From Flavobacteriaceae bacterium UBA4166 (lineage in GTDB: Bacteria > Bacteroidota > Bacteroidia > Flavobacteriales > Flavobacteriaceae), in NCBI GenBank assembly GCA_002379985.1, contig DFVG01000031.1:1-49322 (forward strand): a stretch of DNA of 49,322 nucleotides, read 5' to 3'. The notes beneath the pieces were generated by a model, which had not been told where the DNA came from, ran no database searches, and saw only the letters and a program-made list of their open reading frames with translations. This document shows, one piece after another, positions 16,544-23,975 of the stretch (its first letter is position 1; each line of letters starts with the position of its first letter). The position numbers and the translations under genes were made by a program.

Positions 16544-16572
16544 CAAATATAAAGGCTTTTTTTAAAAATCAA
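16544..16572 (-). promoter_or_regulatory. Promoter of candidate small RNA 1
   Basis: TTG (16570-16572), 18 bp, then TATATTTG (16544-16551) on the minus strand. The boxes match the Bacteroidota consensus fully. The 8-bp palindrome AGTATACT (16535-16542) follows, straddling the predicted start, and is repeated at the same place in copy 2. Confidence 0.6.
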
Positions 16573-16670
16573 AATTTTTTATGCCTTTTATCTGTTTTTT
16601 GTGCATTTCATCGATATTTTTATTGACGATTCCTACAGAAATGCTTCGTTTCAGACAAGAAAAAATGACA

Positions 16671-16764
16671 AAAGAAAAACGGGCTCGCCCCCGCGAAAGC
16701 CCGTTTTTAAAGCGTTCCTATTACAGTTGGGGCTATAAATGGAACATATACATAAGAAGTATAC
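16671..16764 (-). ncRNA. Candidate small RNA 2 (minus strand, about 94 nt)
   Basis: This copy has the same order of parts as candidate RNA 1: a start at AGTATACTT, a TATGT element, a stem-loop, then a terminator. In the stem-loop, plus-strand 16714-16718 (GTTCC) pairs with 16741-16745 and 16721-16726 with 16733-16738, leaving the loop CCCCAA in the RNA. One pair (16724 with 16735) is G-U in the minus-strand RNA but C-A in a plus-strand RNA, which favours the minus strand. The terminator is an 11-bp stem (16675-16685 with 16698-16708) whose GC core CGGGC/GCCCG is flanked by A and T runs. The two copies differ in stem sequence but keep the pairing and the loop. Confidence 0.55.
16675..16708. 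terminator. Bidirectional terminator of candidate small RNA 2
   Basis: An 11-bp perfect stem, AAAAACGGGCT with AGCCCGTTTTT, encloses a GC-rich 12-base loop. A T run is present on either strand, so it can also stop plus-strand read-through from the ABC exporter gene towards the sigma factor gene. Confidence 0.75.
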
Positions 16765-16767
16765 TCC

Positions 16768-16775
16768 CAAAAGTA
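16768..16775 (-). promoter_or_regulatory. -7 box of candidate small RNA 2
   Basis: TACTTTTG on the minus strand fits TAnnTTTG and is placed like the box of copy 1, directly before the shared AGTATACT palindrome (16758-16765). The nearest TTG is only 15 bp upstream, so this promoter may be weaker or need an activator. Confidence 0.45.
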
Positions 16776-16903
16776 GTAAATATTTTCCTACAAAAATAAC
16801 AATATTGTCTTTTTATCGATTTATTTTGCTTTTTGTCGATAATAATGAATTTGTTCGAATTCTTTTTTTGGAGGGATTAAACCCTTTCCGCAGAATGGAG
16901 TCT

Positions 16904-16911
16904 TATCTTTA
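16904..16911 (+). promoter_or_regulatory. -7 box before the ECF sigma factor gene
   Basis: TATCTTTA, close to TAnnTTTG, lies 15 bp before the GTG start at 16927. No matching -33 element is visible. Confidence 0.35.
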
Positions 16912-16926
16912 TACAAACCATAGTAC

Positions 16927-17481
16927 GTGCTGGTAGAAAAAGAATTTATTCATGCGCTTCAGTCCAACGCAACCAAAGAGGAAGCGTTTCGGGAGTTGGT
17001 AAGCATGTATTCAAAACGGCTTTATTGGCACATACGTGGAATTGTTTTGAATCACGATGACGCAGATGATGTATTGCAAAATACCTTCATTAAGGTCTTT
17101 AAAAATATTGATGCTTTTAAGGGTGACAGTAAGCTATATACATGGATGTATCGAATTGCTACCAACGAATCGCTTACCTTTTTAAAGAAAAAAGCACGTA
17201 AGCAACAGGTTTCTGTTGAAGAAGTACAACAACAAGCAATTTCGAACCTAGAGAGCGATGTGTATTTTGAAGGTGATGCTGCGCAGTTATTGTTGCAAAA
17301 AGCAATTGCTACCCTACCTGAGAAACAACAACTCATCTTTAAAATGAAATACTTTGGAGAACAGACCTATGAAGAACTCTCTGAAATATTGGAGACTTCG
17401 GTAGGCGGACTCAAAAGTAGTTATCACCTTGCCGCAAAGAAAATTGAGGCCTTTGTAAAAGACCATGAAACCTTCTATTGA
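16927..17481 (+). CDS. ECF-type RNA polymerase sigma factor
   Basis: This 184-residue protein is a group 4 (ECF) sigma factor. Region 2 spans about residues 25-92 and includes the core-binding and -10 recognition motifs DDADDVLQNTFIKVFKNIDAFKG and YTWMYRIATNESLTFLKKKAR. Region 4 (about 130-180) has the helix-turn-helix LPEKQQLIFKMKYFGEQTYEELSEI with the recognition helix around TSVGGLKSSYHLAAKKI. There is no region 1 or 3. The start is GTG at 16927, because no ATG occurs before region 2. A probable anti-sigma gene follows 18 bp later and a periplasmic sensor-like gene after that, so the three form one regulatory operon. Confidence 0.93.
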   Translation: MLVEKEFIHALQSNATKEEAFRELVSMYSKRLYWHIRGIVLNHDDADDVLQNTFIKVFKNIDAFKGDSKLYTWMYRIATNESLTFLKKKARKQQVSVEEVQQQAISNLESDVYFEGDAAQLLLQKAIATLPEKQQLIFKMKYFGEQTYEELSEILETSVGGLKSSYHLAAKKIEAFVKDHETFY

Positions 17482-17499
17482 ATTGATAGTCTAACTCGT

Positions 17500-18003
17500 A
17501 TGAAAGAGCAATTTAAACATAGAAAATCTGGATTTAGTGTTCCTGATATGTATTTCGATACTTTGGAAGAACGATTACAGGGGGTAGCTTCGGAAGAAGT
17601 TTTTTCAAAAGAAAAGGGATTTAAAACTCCTGAGGGGTATTTCAACACCTTGGAAGAACGTATCATTGCTCGATCTATTCCTTCAGAAAAAGACACCCCG
17701 GTACGGGTTCTCAACCGAAGCTCATGGTGGCGATATGCAGCCGCAGCAGCCGTTGTAGCGTTTATTGTCGCTATCTGGACGCAAAATAACACCTCCGAAA
17801 CCTCGGTAGACACCATAGAATTTACCAGTATCGAAAATTATTTGGAAGAAGGTTATATTTCTTGGGACACCGAAGATATTACCTCCATGGCAACTAGTGA
17901 TAGTTGGGACGATATCGAATGGGATGCTTCTCATGTTTCTGAAGAACAAATTGAGACTTATTTATTAGACCATATAGAACCTAACACGCTTATAATAGAA
18001 TAG
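17500..18003 (+). CDS. Probable anti-sigma factor, single-pass membrane protein
   Basis: This 167-residue protein lies directly after the sigma gene, where anti-sigma factors are usually encoded. The cytoplasmic N-terminal 70 residues contain an imperfect tandem repeat: GFSVPDMYFDTLEERL (about 11-26) and GFKTPEGYFNTLEERI (about 41-56). A basic stretch precedes one transmembrane helix (about residues 79-94, AAAAAVVAFIVAIW). The external C-terminal part is strongly acidic, with few basic residues. I see no zinc-binding anti-sigma (ZAS) motif. The role therefore rests on operon position and topology. The next gene starts 2 bp after its stop codon. Confidence 0.7.
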   Translation: MKEQFKHRKSGFSVPDMYFDTLEERLQGVASEEVFSKEKGFKTPEGYFNTLEERIIARSIPSEKDTPVRVLNRSSWWRYAAAAAVVAFIVAIWTQNNTSETSVDTIEFTSIENYLEEGYISWDTEDITSMATSDSWDDIEWDASHVSEEQIETYLLDHIEPNTLIIE

Positions 18004-18005
18004 TT

Positions 18006-18446
18006 ATGAAACCAATTTTTTACATCTTTCTGTTCCTAACCGTTTCGCTTTCGGCGCAAGAGCGCGGTCGTGAAAAAATTAAGGCCCTAAAAACGGCGAT
18101 GATAACGAATCAGTTGGATCTTACCTCTCAAGAAGCCGAAAAATTTTGGCCTATTTATAATGCGTATGATCAAAAAATGGACGCTGTGCGTAAAAAAGAA
18201 CGCACTGAAATCTTTCATAAACTACGCTCCGGAATTGATAATTTGAGCGATCAAGAAGCAGATGTCTTGATCTCAAAGAGCATGGAGTTAAAATCACAAG
18301 AACTTACCTATCGGAAAGCGCTCATTAAAGAATTACGAGAAGTCATTTCTTCAAAAAAGATCATTAAACTGACAAAAGCAGAAGAAGATTTTAAACGGAA
18401 GTTGTTGGAAGAATTTAGAAAGCGGAAACGCAAACAATTGCCTTAG
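18006..18446 (+). CDS. Periplasmic Spy/CpxP-like sensor protein of the ECF module
   Basis: This 146-residue protein has a signal peptide ending near SLSAQ (residue 20). The rest is an all-helical, highly charged periplasmic domain. The segment LDLTSQEAEKFWPIYNAYDQKMDAVRKK resembles the LTxxQ-type helices of Spy, CpxP and related proteins. Flavobacterial homologues beside ECF genes are often labelled sensors of ECF sigma factors. It probably detects an envelope signal and acts on the membrane protein encoded just upstream. The ligand is unknown. It ends convergently, 17 bp from the BNR-type lipoprotein gene. Confidence 0.75.
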   Translation: MKPIFYIFLFLTVSLSAQERGREKIKALKTAMITNQLDLTSQEAEKFWPIYNAYDQKMDAVRKKERTEIFHKLRSGIDNLSDQEADVLISKSMELKSQELTYRKALIKELREVISSKKIIKLTKAEEDFKRKLLEEFRKRKRKQLP

Positions 18447-18463
18447 AAAAACAGAACGACTAT

Positions 18464-19504
18464 TTATTTCTTGAACACGAGTCGTGAAATACGCTGTGCC
18501 CCGGATGCAAAAGCGATACTATCATTGACAAATTGGATCGAATAAAACGACTCTTTCGAAAGTTCGCTCCAAGAGTTTCCGCCGTCCTTACTGTAAGAAA
18601 TTCCGGGAGTACCTACGGCCACAATACCTTTCCCTTCCGTTCCGGGAACGTATTGAACACAACTTCGGTATCCGGGCCCTTCACCGTTGCTGATTAAACG
18701 CCACGTTTTTCCACCATCTTTGGTTATTGCCTTATTTCCTTCATTAAAGGTTTTATTACCCCAATCGCCTCCCATGATGATTCCATTGTTTTCATCCCAA
18801 AAGTCAATGCTATAAATTCCTGTCATCGCTCCGCCCTGCACTATAGGAGTATTGTAAACAGACCAATCTTTTCCTTTATTCGGACTATAAAAAACGCGTG
18901 CTTTCGCCCCTCCCGTAGCGATCCAAGTGTGATCGCTAACCACCGAAATATTAGTATTACTGGCAGCAAAAGCTGCTTCTCCCGGCTGGGTGGGCGGTAA
19001 CGCTTCGCAAGCCATTTTTTCCCAATGGGAGCCCCCATCTCGAGTAATTAAAATAGAAAGGCAGCCCTCTGTAGGGTCGCCCATAGCAATTCCTTCTTGA
19101 TCGTTCCAAAAGGTCATGGCATCATAAAATACCTTGGGCCCCTCTTCTTCGTAGACGGATGTAATATTAGTGGCTTCAGTTCCGTCAAAATCAATTTTAT
19201 AAAGAACGGCCGGGGTTTCAATGCTCAATACAAAAACATGCTTTGAGGTGACAGCGATGGAACGAAATGCTAATAGGGAATCCTGATACTTGATCGTAGC
19301 CAATTTGGGAGTAGCATTATCAATGAGCCCTACGCGCCCTTTGTTGGCAGCAAACCAAACGCGATTGGCATCTAATGGCGCAATCGCCCGTACGCTCACA
19401 CTATCTTCGTACACGGGAGTAATCTCGATTTTTGTGTAGTCGGGTCCGTTATTTCCACAAGAAATAAAAACGGTCGTTAAAAGGGCTAATAGAAGTAGAC
19501 GCAT
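18464..19504 (-). CDS. Lipoprotein with BNR/YCF48-like beta-propeller
   Basis: From the ATG at 19504 the protein has 346 residues. A lipoprotein signal (MRLLLLALLTTVFISC) ends at Cys16, and a beta-propeller follows. Several blades carry Asp-box motifs such as SPNKGKDWSVY, TKDGGKTWRLI and SKDGGNSWSEL, as in sialidase-like and YCF48-like proteins. Annotated relatives are often called oxidoreductases or glycosyl hydrolases without evidence. I see no catalytic residues that justify either label. The frame is open to 19606, but that part overlaps the divergent methyltransferase gene and would hide the signal peptide. A -7 box (TACTTTTG on the minus strand) lies at 19517-19524. Confidence 0.85.
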   Translation of the reverse strand: MRLLLLALLTTVFISCGNNGPDYTKIEITPVYEDSVSVRAIAPLDANRVWFAANKGRVGLIDNATPKLATIKYQDSLLAFRSIAVTSKHVFVLSIETPAVLYKIDFDGTEATNITSVYEEEGPKVFYDAMTFWNDQEGIAMGDPTEGCLSILITRDGGSHWEKMACEALPPTQPGEAAFAASNTNISVVSDHTWIATGGAKARVFYSPNKGKDWSVYNTPIVQGGAMTGIYSIDFWDENNGIIMGGDWGNKTFNEGNKAITKDGGKTWRLISNGEGPGYRSCVQYVPGTEGKGIVAVGTPGISYSKDGGNSWSELSKESFYSIQFVNDSIAFASGAQRISRLVFKK

Positions 19505-19516
19505 CACTTTTTTTGC

Positions 19517-19557
19517 CAAAAGTAAGTAAAACAAATCATTGAGAAGTGATACCTTTG
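19517..19557. promoter_or_regulatory. Divergent -7 boxes for the BNR lipoprotein and methyltransferase genes
   Basis: TACTTTTG on the minus strand (19517-19524) and TACCTTTG on the plus strand (19550-19557) both fit TAnnTTTG. The distance between them means the two RNA polymerases would overlap. Neither has a clear TTG at -33. Confidence 0.45.
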
Positions 19558-19575
19558 CGACCTGATAAAAATGGA

Positions 19576-20787
19576 ATGAGATTACACCGTAATTTGGTAT
19601 TTGCAACCGTTGATTCTCTACACTTGATTTTCAACAAAGAAAAACAAGCCGATAAAGTATTGCGTAATACGTTGAAGCGAGATAAACGTTGGGGTGCCAG
19701 AGATCGAAGTTTTATTGCTGAAACTACTTATGACATTGTTCGTTGGAAGCGATTGTATGCCGAAATTGCTGAGGTAAAAGAACCATTTGATCGAGAGAAC
19801 TTATTTCGACTTTTTACTGTTTGGGCTACGCTGAATGGTATAAAACTTCCGGATTGGCCTCAATTTGAAGGTACACCAACGCGACGAATCAAAGGGAGGT
19901 TCGATAGCTATAAGGACATCCGAAAGATTAGAGAATCCATACCTGACTGGTTGGACGAAGTGGGACTTGCAGAATTAGGTGCCCAATGGGAAAAGGAACT
20001 CGCTGCCCTGAATCAATTAGCCGATGTTGTGCTTCGAGTAAATCCGCTACTCACAAATAAAGAAACGCTACAGCGATCGTTGGCAGAAGAAGGGATAGAA
20101 ACACTCTCCATCAAAGGACTTCCCCACGCACTACGCCTCAAAGAGCGCGGCAATGTTTTTATTACAGAAGCCTTTAAAAAAGGATGGTTTGAAGTACAAG
20201 ATGCCTCCTCACAAAAGGTCGCACTGCTACTAGATCCCAAACCCGGAATGCGCATTATAGATGCTTGTGCCGGCGCAGGAGGGAAAAGCTTACACATTGC
20301 TTCCTTGATGGAAAATAAAGGGCAGGTCATTGCACTAGATATCTATGATCATAAACTGAAAGAGCTGAAAAGGCGCGCAAAACGGAATGGTGTTCATAAC
20401 ATCGAAACACGTCATATCGATTCGACGAAAGTCACCAAAAAATTAAAAGAAAGTGCTGATAAAGTCCTTATTGACGCACCGTGCTCTGGTCTGGGAGTTC
20501 TGAAACGAAACCCGGATACTAAGTGGAAACTACAACCCGAATTCTTAGAATCAATCCGAAAAACGCAAGCAGAATTACTGGATTCGTATTCAAAAATGGT
20601 TAAGAAAGGTGGGCAATTGTTGTACGCTACGTGCTCGATCCTACCATCAGAAAACCAAGATCAAGTAGCCGCTTTTCTCCAGCGAGAAGAAGGGGCCTCA
20701 TTTGCTAAAATTAAAGAAGAAATTATATTGCCAAGTATATCCGGATACGACGGATTCTATATGGCATTACTCCAAAAAGAAAACTGA
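19576..20787 (+). CDS. RsmB/NOP-family SAM-dependent RNA (cytosine-5) methyltransferase
   Basis: The enzyme transfers a methyl group from S-adenosylmethionine to C5 of a cytosine in RNA, with 16S rRNA C967 as the classical RsmB target. The 403-residue protein has an N-terminal NusB-like RNA-binding region (about 1-130) and a Rossmann methyltransferase core. The SAM-binding loop is DACAGAGGKSLHIASLM near residue 233. Both family cysteines are present: the release Cys303 in APCSGLG and the nucleophile Cys353 in YATCSI. The start at 19576 (MRLHRNLVF) avoids overlap with the -7 box; the frame itself starts at 19546. The endonuclease I gene starts on the last base of its stop codon (TGATG), so the two are coupled. 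Confidence 0.9.
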   Translation: MRLHRNLVFATVDSLHLIFNKEKQADKVLRNTLKRDKRWGARDRSFIAETTYDIVRWKRLYAEIAEVKEPFDRENLFRLFTVWATLNGIKLPDWPQFEGTPTRRIKGRFDSYKDIRKIRESIPDWLDEVGLAELGAQWEKELAALNQLADVVLRVNPLLTNKETLQRSLAEEGIETLSIKGLPHALRLKERGNVFITEAFKKGWFEVQDASSQKVALLLDPKPGMRIIDACAGAGGKSLHIASLMENKGQVIALDIYDHKLKELKRRAKRNGVHNIETRHIDSTKVTKKLKESADKVLIDAPCSGLGVLKRNPDTKWKLQPEFLESIRKTQAELLDSYSKMVKKGGQLLYATCSILPSENQDQVAAFLQREEGASFAKIKEEIILPSISGYDGFYMALLQKEN

Positions 20788-21824
20788 TGAAATATTTCTC
20801 ACTATTACCCTTATTTTTTTGTGCTATCGCCTGGGCACAACAACCTTATTACGATGATGTAGACCTTACGTTAACGGGACAAGATCTGTATTTCGAACTA
20901 CAACAAAAGATTGACGACGCCAGTAGTTCATTTACCTACGGGGATATTCGTGATACCGTGAAGGAAACCGATGAAGATCCCAGCAATAGCAATAATGTTT
21001 TACTTGTGTTTGGGTACAATGATAGCGACGGAAATTGCACCACCGATCGCAGTCGGGATAAAGATGATTTTGGCGGACTCCCTTGTGAATATAACCGAGA
21101 ACACGTGTTTGCCCGAGGGAATGCGAACCCGGATATGGGTTCTGTAAATAACGGTACGACAGGCATCGGTGCCGATCCACATAACTTACGTCCTTCAGAT
21201 CAACAAATGAACAACAACAAAGGAAATCGGAAATTGGCTAGTGGATCCGGAAACGCCGGTGTAGTCAGCGGTGGAAATTGGTATCCCGGGGATGAATGGA
21301 AGGGTGATGTGGCGCGTATGATGATGTATATGTATACACGCTACGGCGATCGTTGCTTACCCTCTCTTAATGGTGTAGGAGCCACACAAGGAGGTACAGA
21401 TATGCTTCAAATTTATTTACAGTGGAATGTGGATGATCCTGTGAGTGATTTTGAAGATCAACGGAATCCATATTTAGAAACCGTATACGGAAATAGAAAT
21501 CCATTTATCGATAATCCATATCTGGCAACCATCATTTGGGGAGGACCTACGGCAGAAGATCGCTGGGATTTATTTGATACTCCAACACAGGAATGGAATT
21601 CCACGGTAACATTGTATCCTAATCCAGCCAACGATGCGTTTTGGGTAACCAGTATTTCGGAAGCCGTCCAGATGACACTTTATGATATGCAAGGTCGTGT
21701 AGTTTTAAAAGCGCACACCTCACCCAATGAACCCGTATCTACCGCTCATATGTCTCCCGGAATGTATTTAGTACAATTGACTTCAGAAGAGGGTCAAACC
21801 ACACGGCGAATCATTATAGAATAA
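20787..21824 (+). CDS. Secreted endonuclease I with T9SS sorting domain
   Basis: Endonuclease I proteins are secreted non-specific nucleases with a beta-beta-alpha-metal fold. The 345-residue protein has a signal peptide (cleavage near AWAQ, residue 18). The catalytic region contains EYNREHVFARG (His106 as the likely general base) and ADPHNLRPSDQQMNNNKGNRK with metal-binding Asn and neighbouring residues. The last 75 residues or so form a T9SS type A domain: LYPNPANDAFWV, then YDMQGRVVLKA and GMYLVQLTSEEGQTTRRIIIE. It therefore probably crosses the outer membrane through the type IX system, to degrade extracellular DNA or RNA for phosphate and nucleosides. It overlaps the methyltransferase gene by 1 bp. 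Confidence 0.93.
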   Translation: MKYFSLLPLFFCAIAWAQQPYYDDVDLTLTGQDLYFELQQKIDDASSSFTYGDIRDTVKETDEDPSNSNNVLLVFGYNDSDGNCTTDRSRDKDDFGGLPCEYNREHVFARGNANPDMGSVNNGTTGIGADPHNLRPSDQQMNNNKGNRKLASGSGNAGVVSGGNWYPGDEWKGDVARMMMYMYTRYGDRCLPSLNGVGATQGGTDMLQIYLQWNVDDPVSDFEDQRNPYLETVYGNRNPFIDNPYLATIIWGGPTAEDRWDLFDTPTQEWNSTVTLYPNPANDAFWVTSISEAVQMTLYDMQGRVVLKAHTSPNEPVSTAHMSPGMYLVQLTSEEGQTTRRIIIE

Positions 21825-21853
21825 AAAAAGCCCGCTGAAAAGCGGGCTTTTTT
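21823..21853. terminator. Bidirectional terminator with GAAA loop
   Basis: A 7-bp stem, GCCCGCT/AGCGGGC (21830-21836 with 21841-21847), with a GAAA tetraloop is flanked by runs of A and T on the two sides. It serves the convergent endonuclease I and T9SS-protein genes. Confidence 0.88.
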
Positions 21854-21875
21854 AATGAAATTTGATTCTGTCAAG

Positions 21876-23708
21876 TTATTGAATAATCACTTTCTTACTA
21901 AGCTCAAAATTTCCATTGCTAACGCGTACGATATAAACGCCGGCAGCTAATTTTTCGCTATTGAAAGTTCCCGTAAATCCGGTATCTGAAGAAGATAATA
22001 ATCCGTTGGAAACTCGTTTTGCTTGAATATCTAATACCTCGAAATTCATTTCAGAGAATGCAGTGGTTGTTACCAATGAGATCTCATGAGTTCCGGTTAC
22101 CCCAGGAAAGACTTCCAGTGTGCCGATAGTGTTGTTGGTAATATCATCTACACCAAAATCGTCATCAACTTGGAAGGAAGCGATCTTTGTTCTCCAGTTA
22201 TTATTATTTCGGAAATATTCGGCGGTATGCCAAAAAGTTCTTCCGTCAGGATCCATCGTAAGCTGTGCATAGTCACCAAATCGATTACTCACCGTTTGAA
22301 CTCCTTGTCCATCTTGGATCGTGGTTTCGGTAACTGTCATTTGCCCTAGCGGATCAGTTGCAACACGTCCGGTAAACCGAATTCCAACTTCGGTATTTTC
22401 ACTTCCCACGTTAAATGCCAGACCAATATCACCATCTACATCCATGGCCATACTTCCCATAAATCTATTTTCACCGTCAGCGAGATCATAAGTTCCTTCT
22501 TGGAAGACCGTAAATGGTCCATTTCCTACATTACGAAGTTCTACCCAACGAATTCCGGAAACATTAGCACCTAGGTCAACATTGAAGTTGAATAGAAAGG
22601 AGTTATGCGTAGGAAAGCTGCGATAGTTAGCCATATATGAGATCACCCCACCAATATTATCAATTCGTTGAGAAGTACCGGGCTGTCGAACATCACCGCT
22701 ACCAAAAGGGAAGAATACACTTTCAAAAGCTGTCAGTGCTATCTGCTCTGGTGCTGAGATGGTGGAGTTCGCAGGAGTGTCAAAGTCAACATCTACTTCC
22801 CAAATCTTTACGTGGTCAAAAGTAATCGCTCCAGACCAGCTGTCGTCCTGAAGATAAATGATATATCCTGGCACATCTGTTGGAAAATCGGTTCCTAGCA
22901 AGTTCGCAGGCTCCGGACTAAATACGGTATTCGGGTTTCGAATAACACCGGGAAGGTTAAATCCAATAATCGTTGGAGAAGCATCACCGTCGATCATGGC
23001 TTGACGATCTAATGCATACATCACATTTCCTGAAAACTTATTTGCTGTCAGATAATAAGCATCTGGCCATACAGAATAGTGGGGATAATCAGGAAAAGCA
23101 TCTAACGGAAATTGATACATATTAAAAGTGTCTGTAGGATCGGGTGTCGTAGAAACCGCTACAATAAGCGCATCATCACTTAGGCGAAACTGACTCACAA
23201 ACCAGCGGTCCGCTAATTGATCATACATCATAATAGGATCTCCGTTGTTCACACCACCACCGATAAACGCCGAAAGCGGTACGGGACCTACCAAACTGGT
23301 ACCTGACTTGTCATATACCTCTACTGCTAGGTTTACTCCGTGAACGTAATGGTTTGGACCTACAGCTCCTGATGGATCTGGCGGTCTTGCTTGCCCTTGA
23401 GCAATGTCAATCCCATCAAAGTTCTCTAAAAGCATTCCGGGACGGAATTGCGGAGAAGTTTGCTTTAAAGGATCTGGTCCGTTTGGCAATGCATCCGGAT
23501 TATTGCGCGAAGCATTGCGCATATTATTCGGAATAATAGGAACGTCATCCGTATTGGCGAGTGGTGTAATGGTTTCCATGTCTCTCAATGGAATGGTCTC
23601 TCCCAAATATTCACCCTGAATGATTTCTGCAGGAGGAAATGATGATTGGGAAATCGCTACGGAGGCACTTAATAGTAAGGCCGAAGCGATAGCGTACGTT
23701 TTTTTCAT
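21876..23708 (-). CDS. Secreted protein of unknown function with T9SS sorting domain
   Basis: This 610-residue protein has a signal peptide (cleavage near residue 20, SVAISQ). A mature region of about 480 residues follows, with blade-like repeats rich in aromatic and Asp residues. It includes PPDPSGAVGPNHYVHGVN near 110 and a run typical of secreted propeller proteins (MMYDQLADRWFVSQF, YPHYSVWPDAYYLT). The C-terminal 75 residues form a T9SS type A domain (LEVFPGVTGTHEISL to AAGVYIVRVSNGNFELSKKVIIQ). I see no catalytic motif. Relatives with the same GAVGPNHY segment are common in Bacteroidota and are uncharacterised. The protein is likely displayed on or released from the cell surface. Confidence 0.85.
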   Translation of the reverse strand: MKKTYAIASALLLSASVAISQSSFPPAEIIQGEYLGETIPLRDMETITPLANTDDVPIIPNNMRNASRNNPDALPNGPDPLKQTSPQFRPGMLLENFDGIDIAQGQARPPDPSGAVGPNHYVHGVNLAVEVYDKSGTSLVGPVPLSAFIGGGVNNGDPIMMYDQLADRWFVSQFRLSDDALIVAVSTTPDPTDTFNMYQFPLDAFPDYPHYSVWPDAYYLTANKFSGNVMYALDRQAMIDGDASPTIIGFNLPGVIRNPNTVFSPEPANLLGTDFPTDVPGYIIYLQDDSWSGAITFDHVKIWEVDVDFDTPANSTISAPEQIALTAFESVFFPFGSGDVRQPGTSQRIDNIGGVISYMANYRSFPTHNSFLFNFNVDLGANVSGIRWVELRNVGNGPFTVFQEGTYDLADGENRFMGSMAMDVDGDIGLAFNVGSENTEVGIRFTGRVATDPLGQMTVTETTIQDGQGVQTVSNRFGDYAQLTMDPDGRTFWHTAEYFRNNNNWRTKIASFQVDDDFGVDDITNNTIGTLEVFPGVTGTHEISLVTTTAFSEMNFEVLDIQAKRVSNGLLSSSDTGFTGTFNSEKLAAGVYIVRVSNGNFELSKKVIIQ

Positions 23709-23911
23709 AAAAAGAAATTTAAGGAATGTTTTTAATGAATTAATTTACAAATGGTTAGGCGTCACCGCAAAACATTCAGATTTACTTTAGTTTATCGAAT
23801 TGCCTTCGAAGATACCTAAAAATTATGTAAATAAAAACCTAGCTTTTTAATAGGGTTTTCCCTCAACGAGCAGGGCTCCATTCTCATTCACAATATTCCA
23901 TCAAAAAAAGC

Positions 23912-23919
23912 TACCTTTG
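23912..23919 (+). promoter_or_regulatory. -7 box of purL
   Basis: TACCTTTG, an exact TAnnTTTG match, lies 57 bp before the purL ATG. The predicted leader is about 53 nt. I see no purine riboswitch in it. The 267-bp divergent region 23709-23975 otherwise holds only AT-rich DNA. Confidence 0.5.
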
Positions 23920-23975
23920 TGCTGCTTTTAGGAGCGTAATTTTTGAGGTTACTATTCTCTATTAAACATATCACA

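Noticed and set aside
16812..16846. TATCGA/TCGATA inverted repeat as an ECF operator
   Set aside because: The half-sites are only 6 bp, with a 16-bp AT-rich spacer, and they lie well upstream of the predicted sigma gene promoter.
16739..16936. Plus-strand 65-codon reading frame over small RNA 2 and the sigma factor promoter
   Set aside because: It starts inside the conserved stem-loop, has no family resemblance, overlaps the sigma gene start, and the G-U pair and promoter evidence favour a minus-strand RNA.
23840..23872. AAAACCTA...TAGGGTTTT inverted repeat between the divergent T9SS-protein and purL genes as a terminator
   Set aside because: It lies upstream of both genes, has a bulge and an AT-rich loop, and no transcript would end there.
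23923..23975. Purine riboswitch in the purL leader
   Set aside because: The predicted leader is only about 53 nt, lacks the conserved junction bases and has no strong paired elements.
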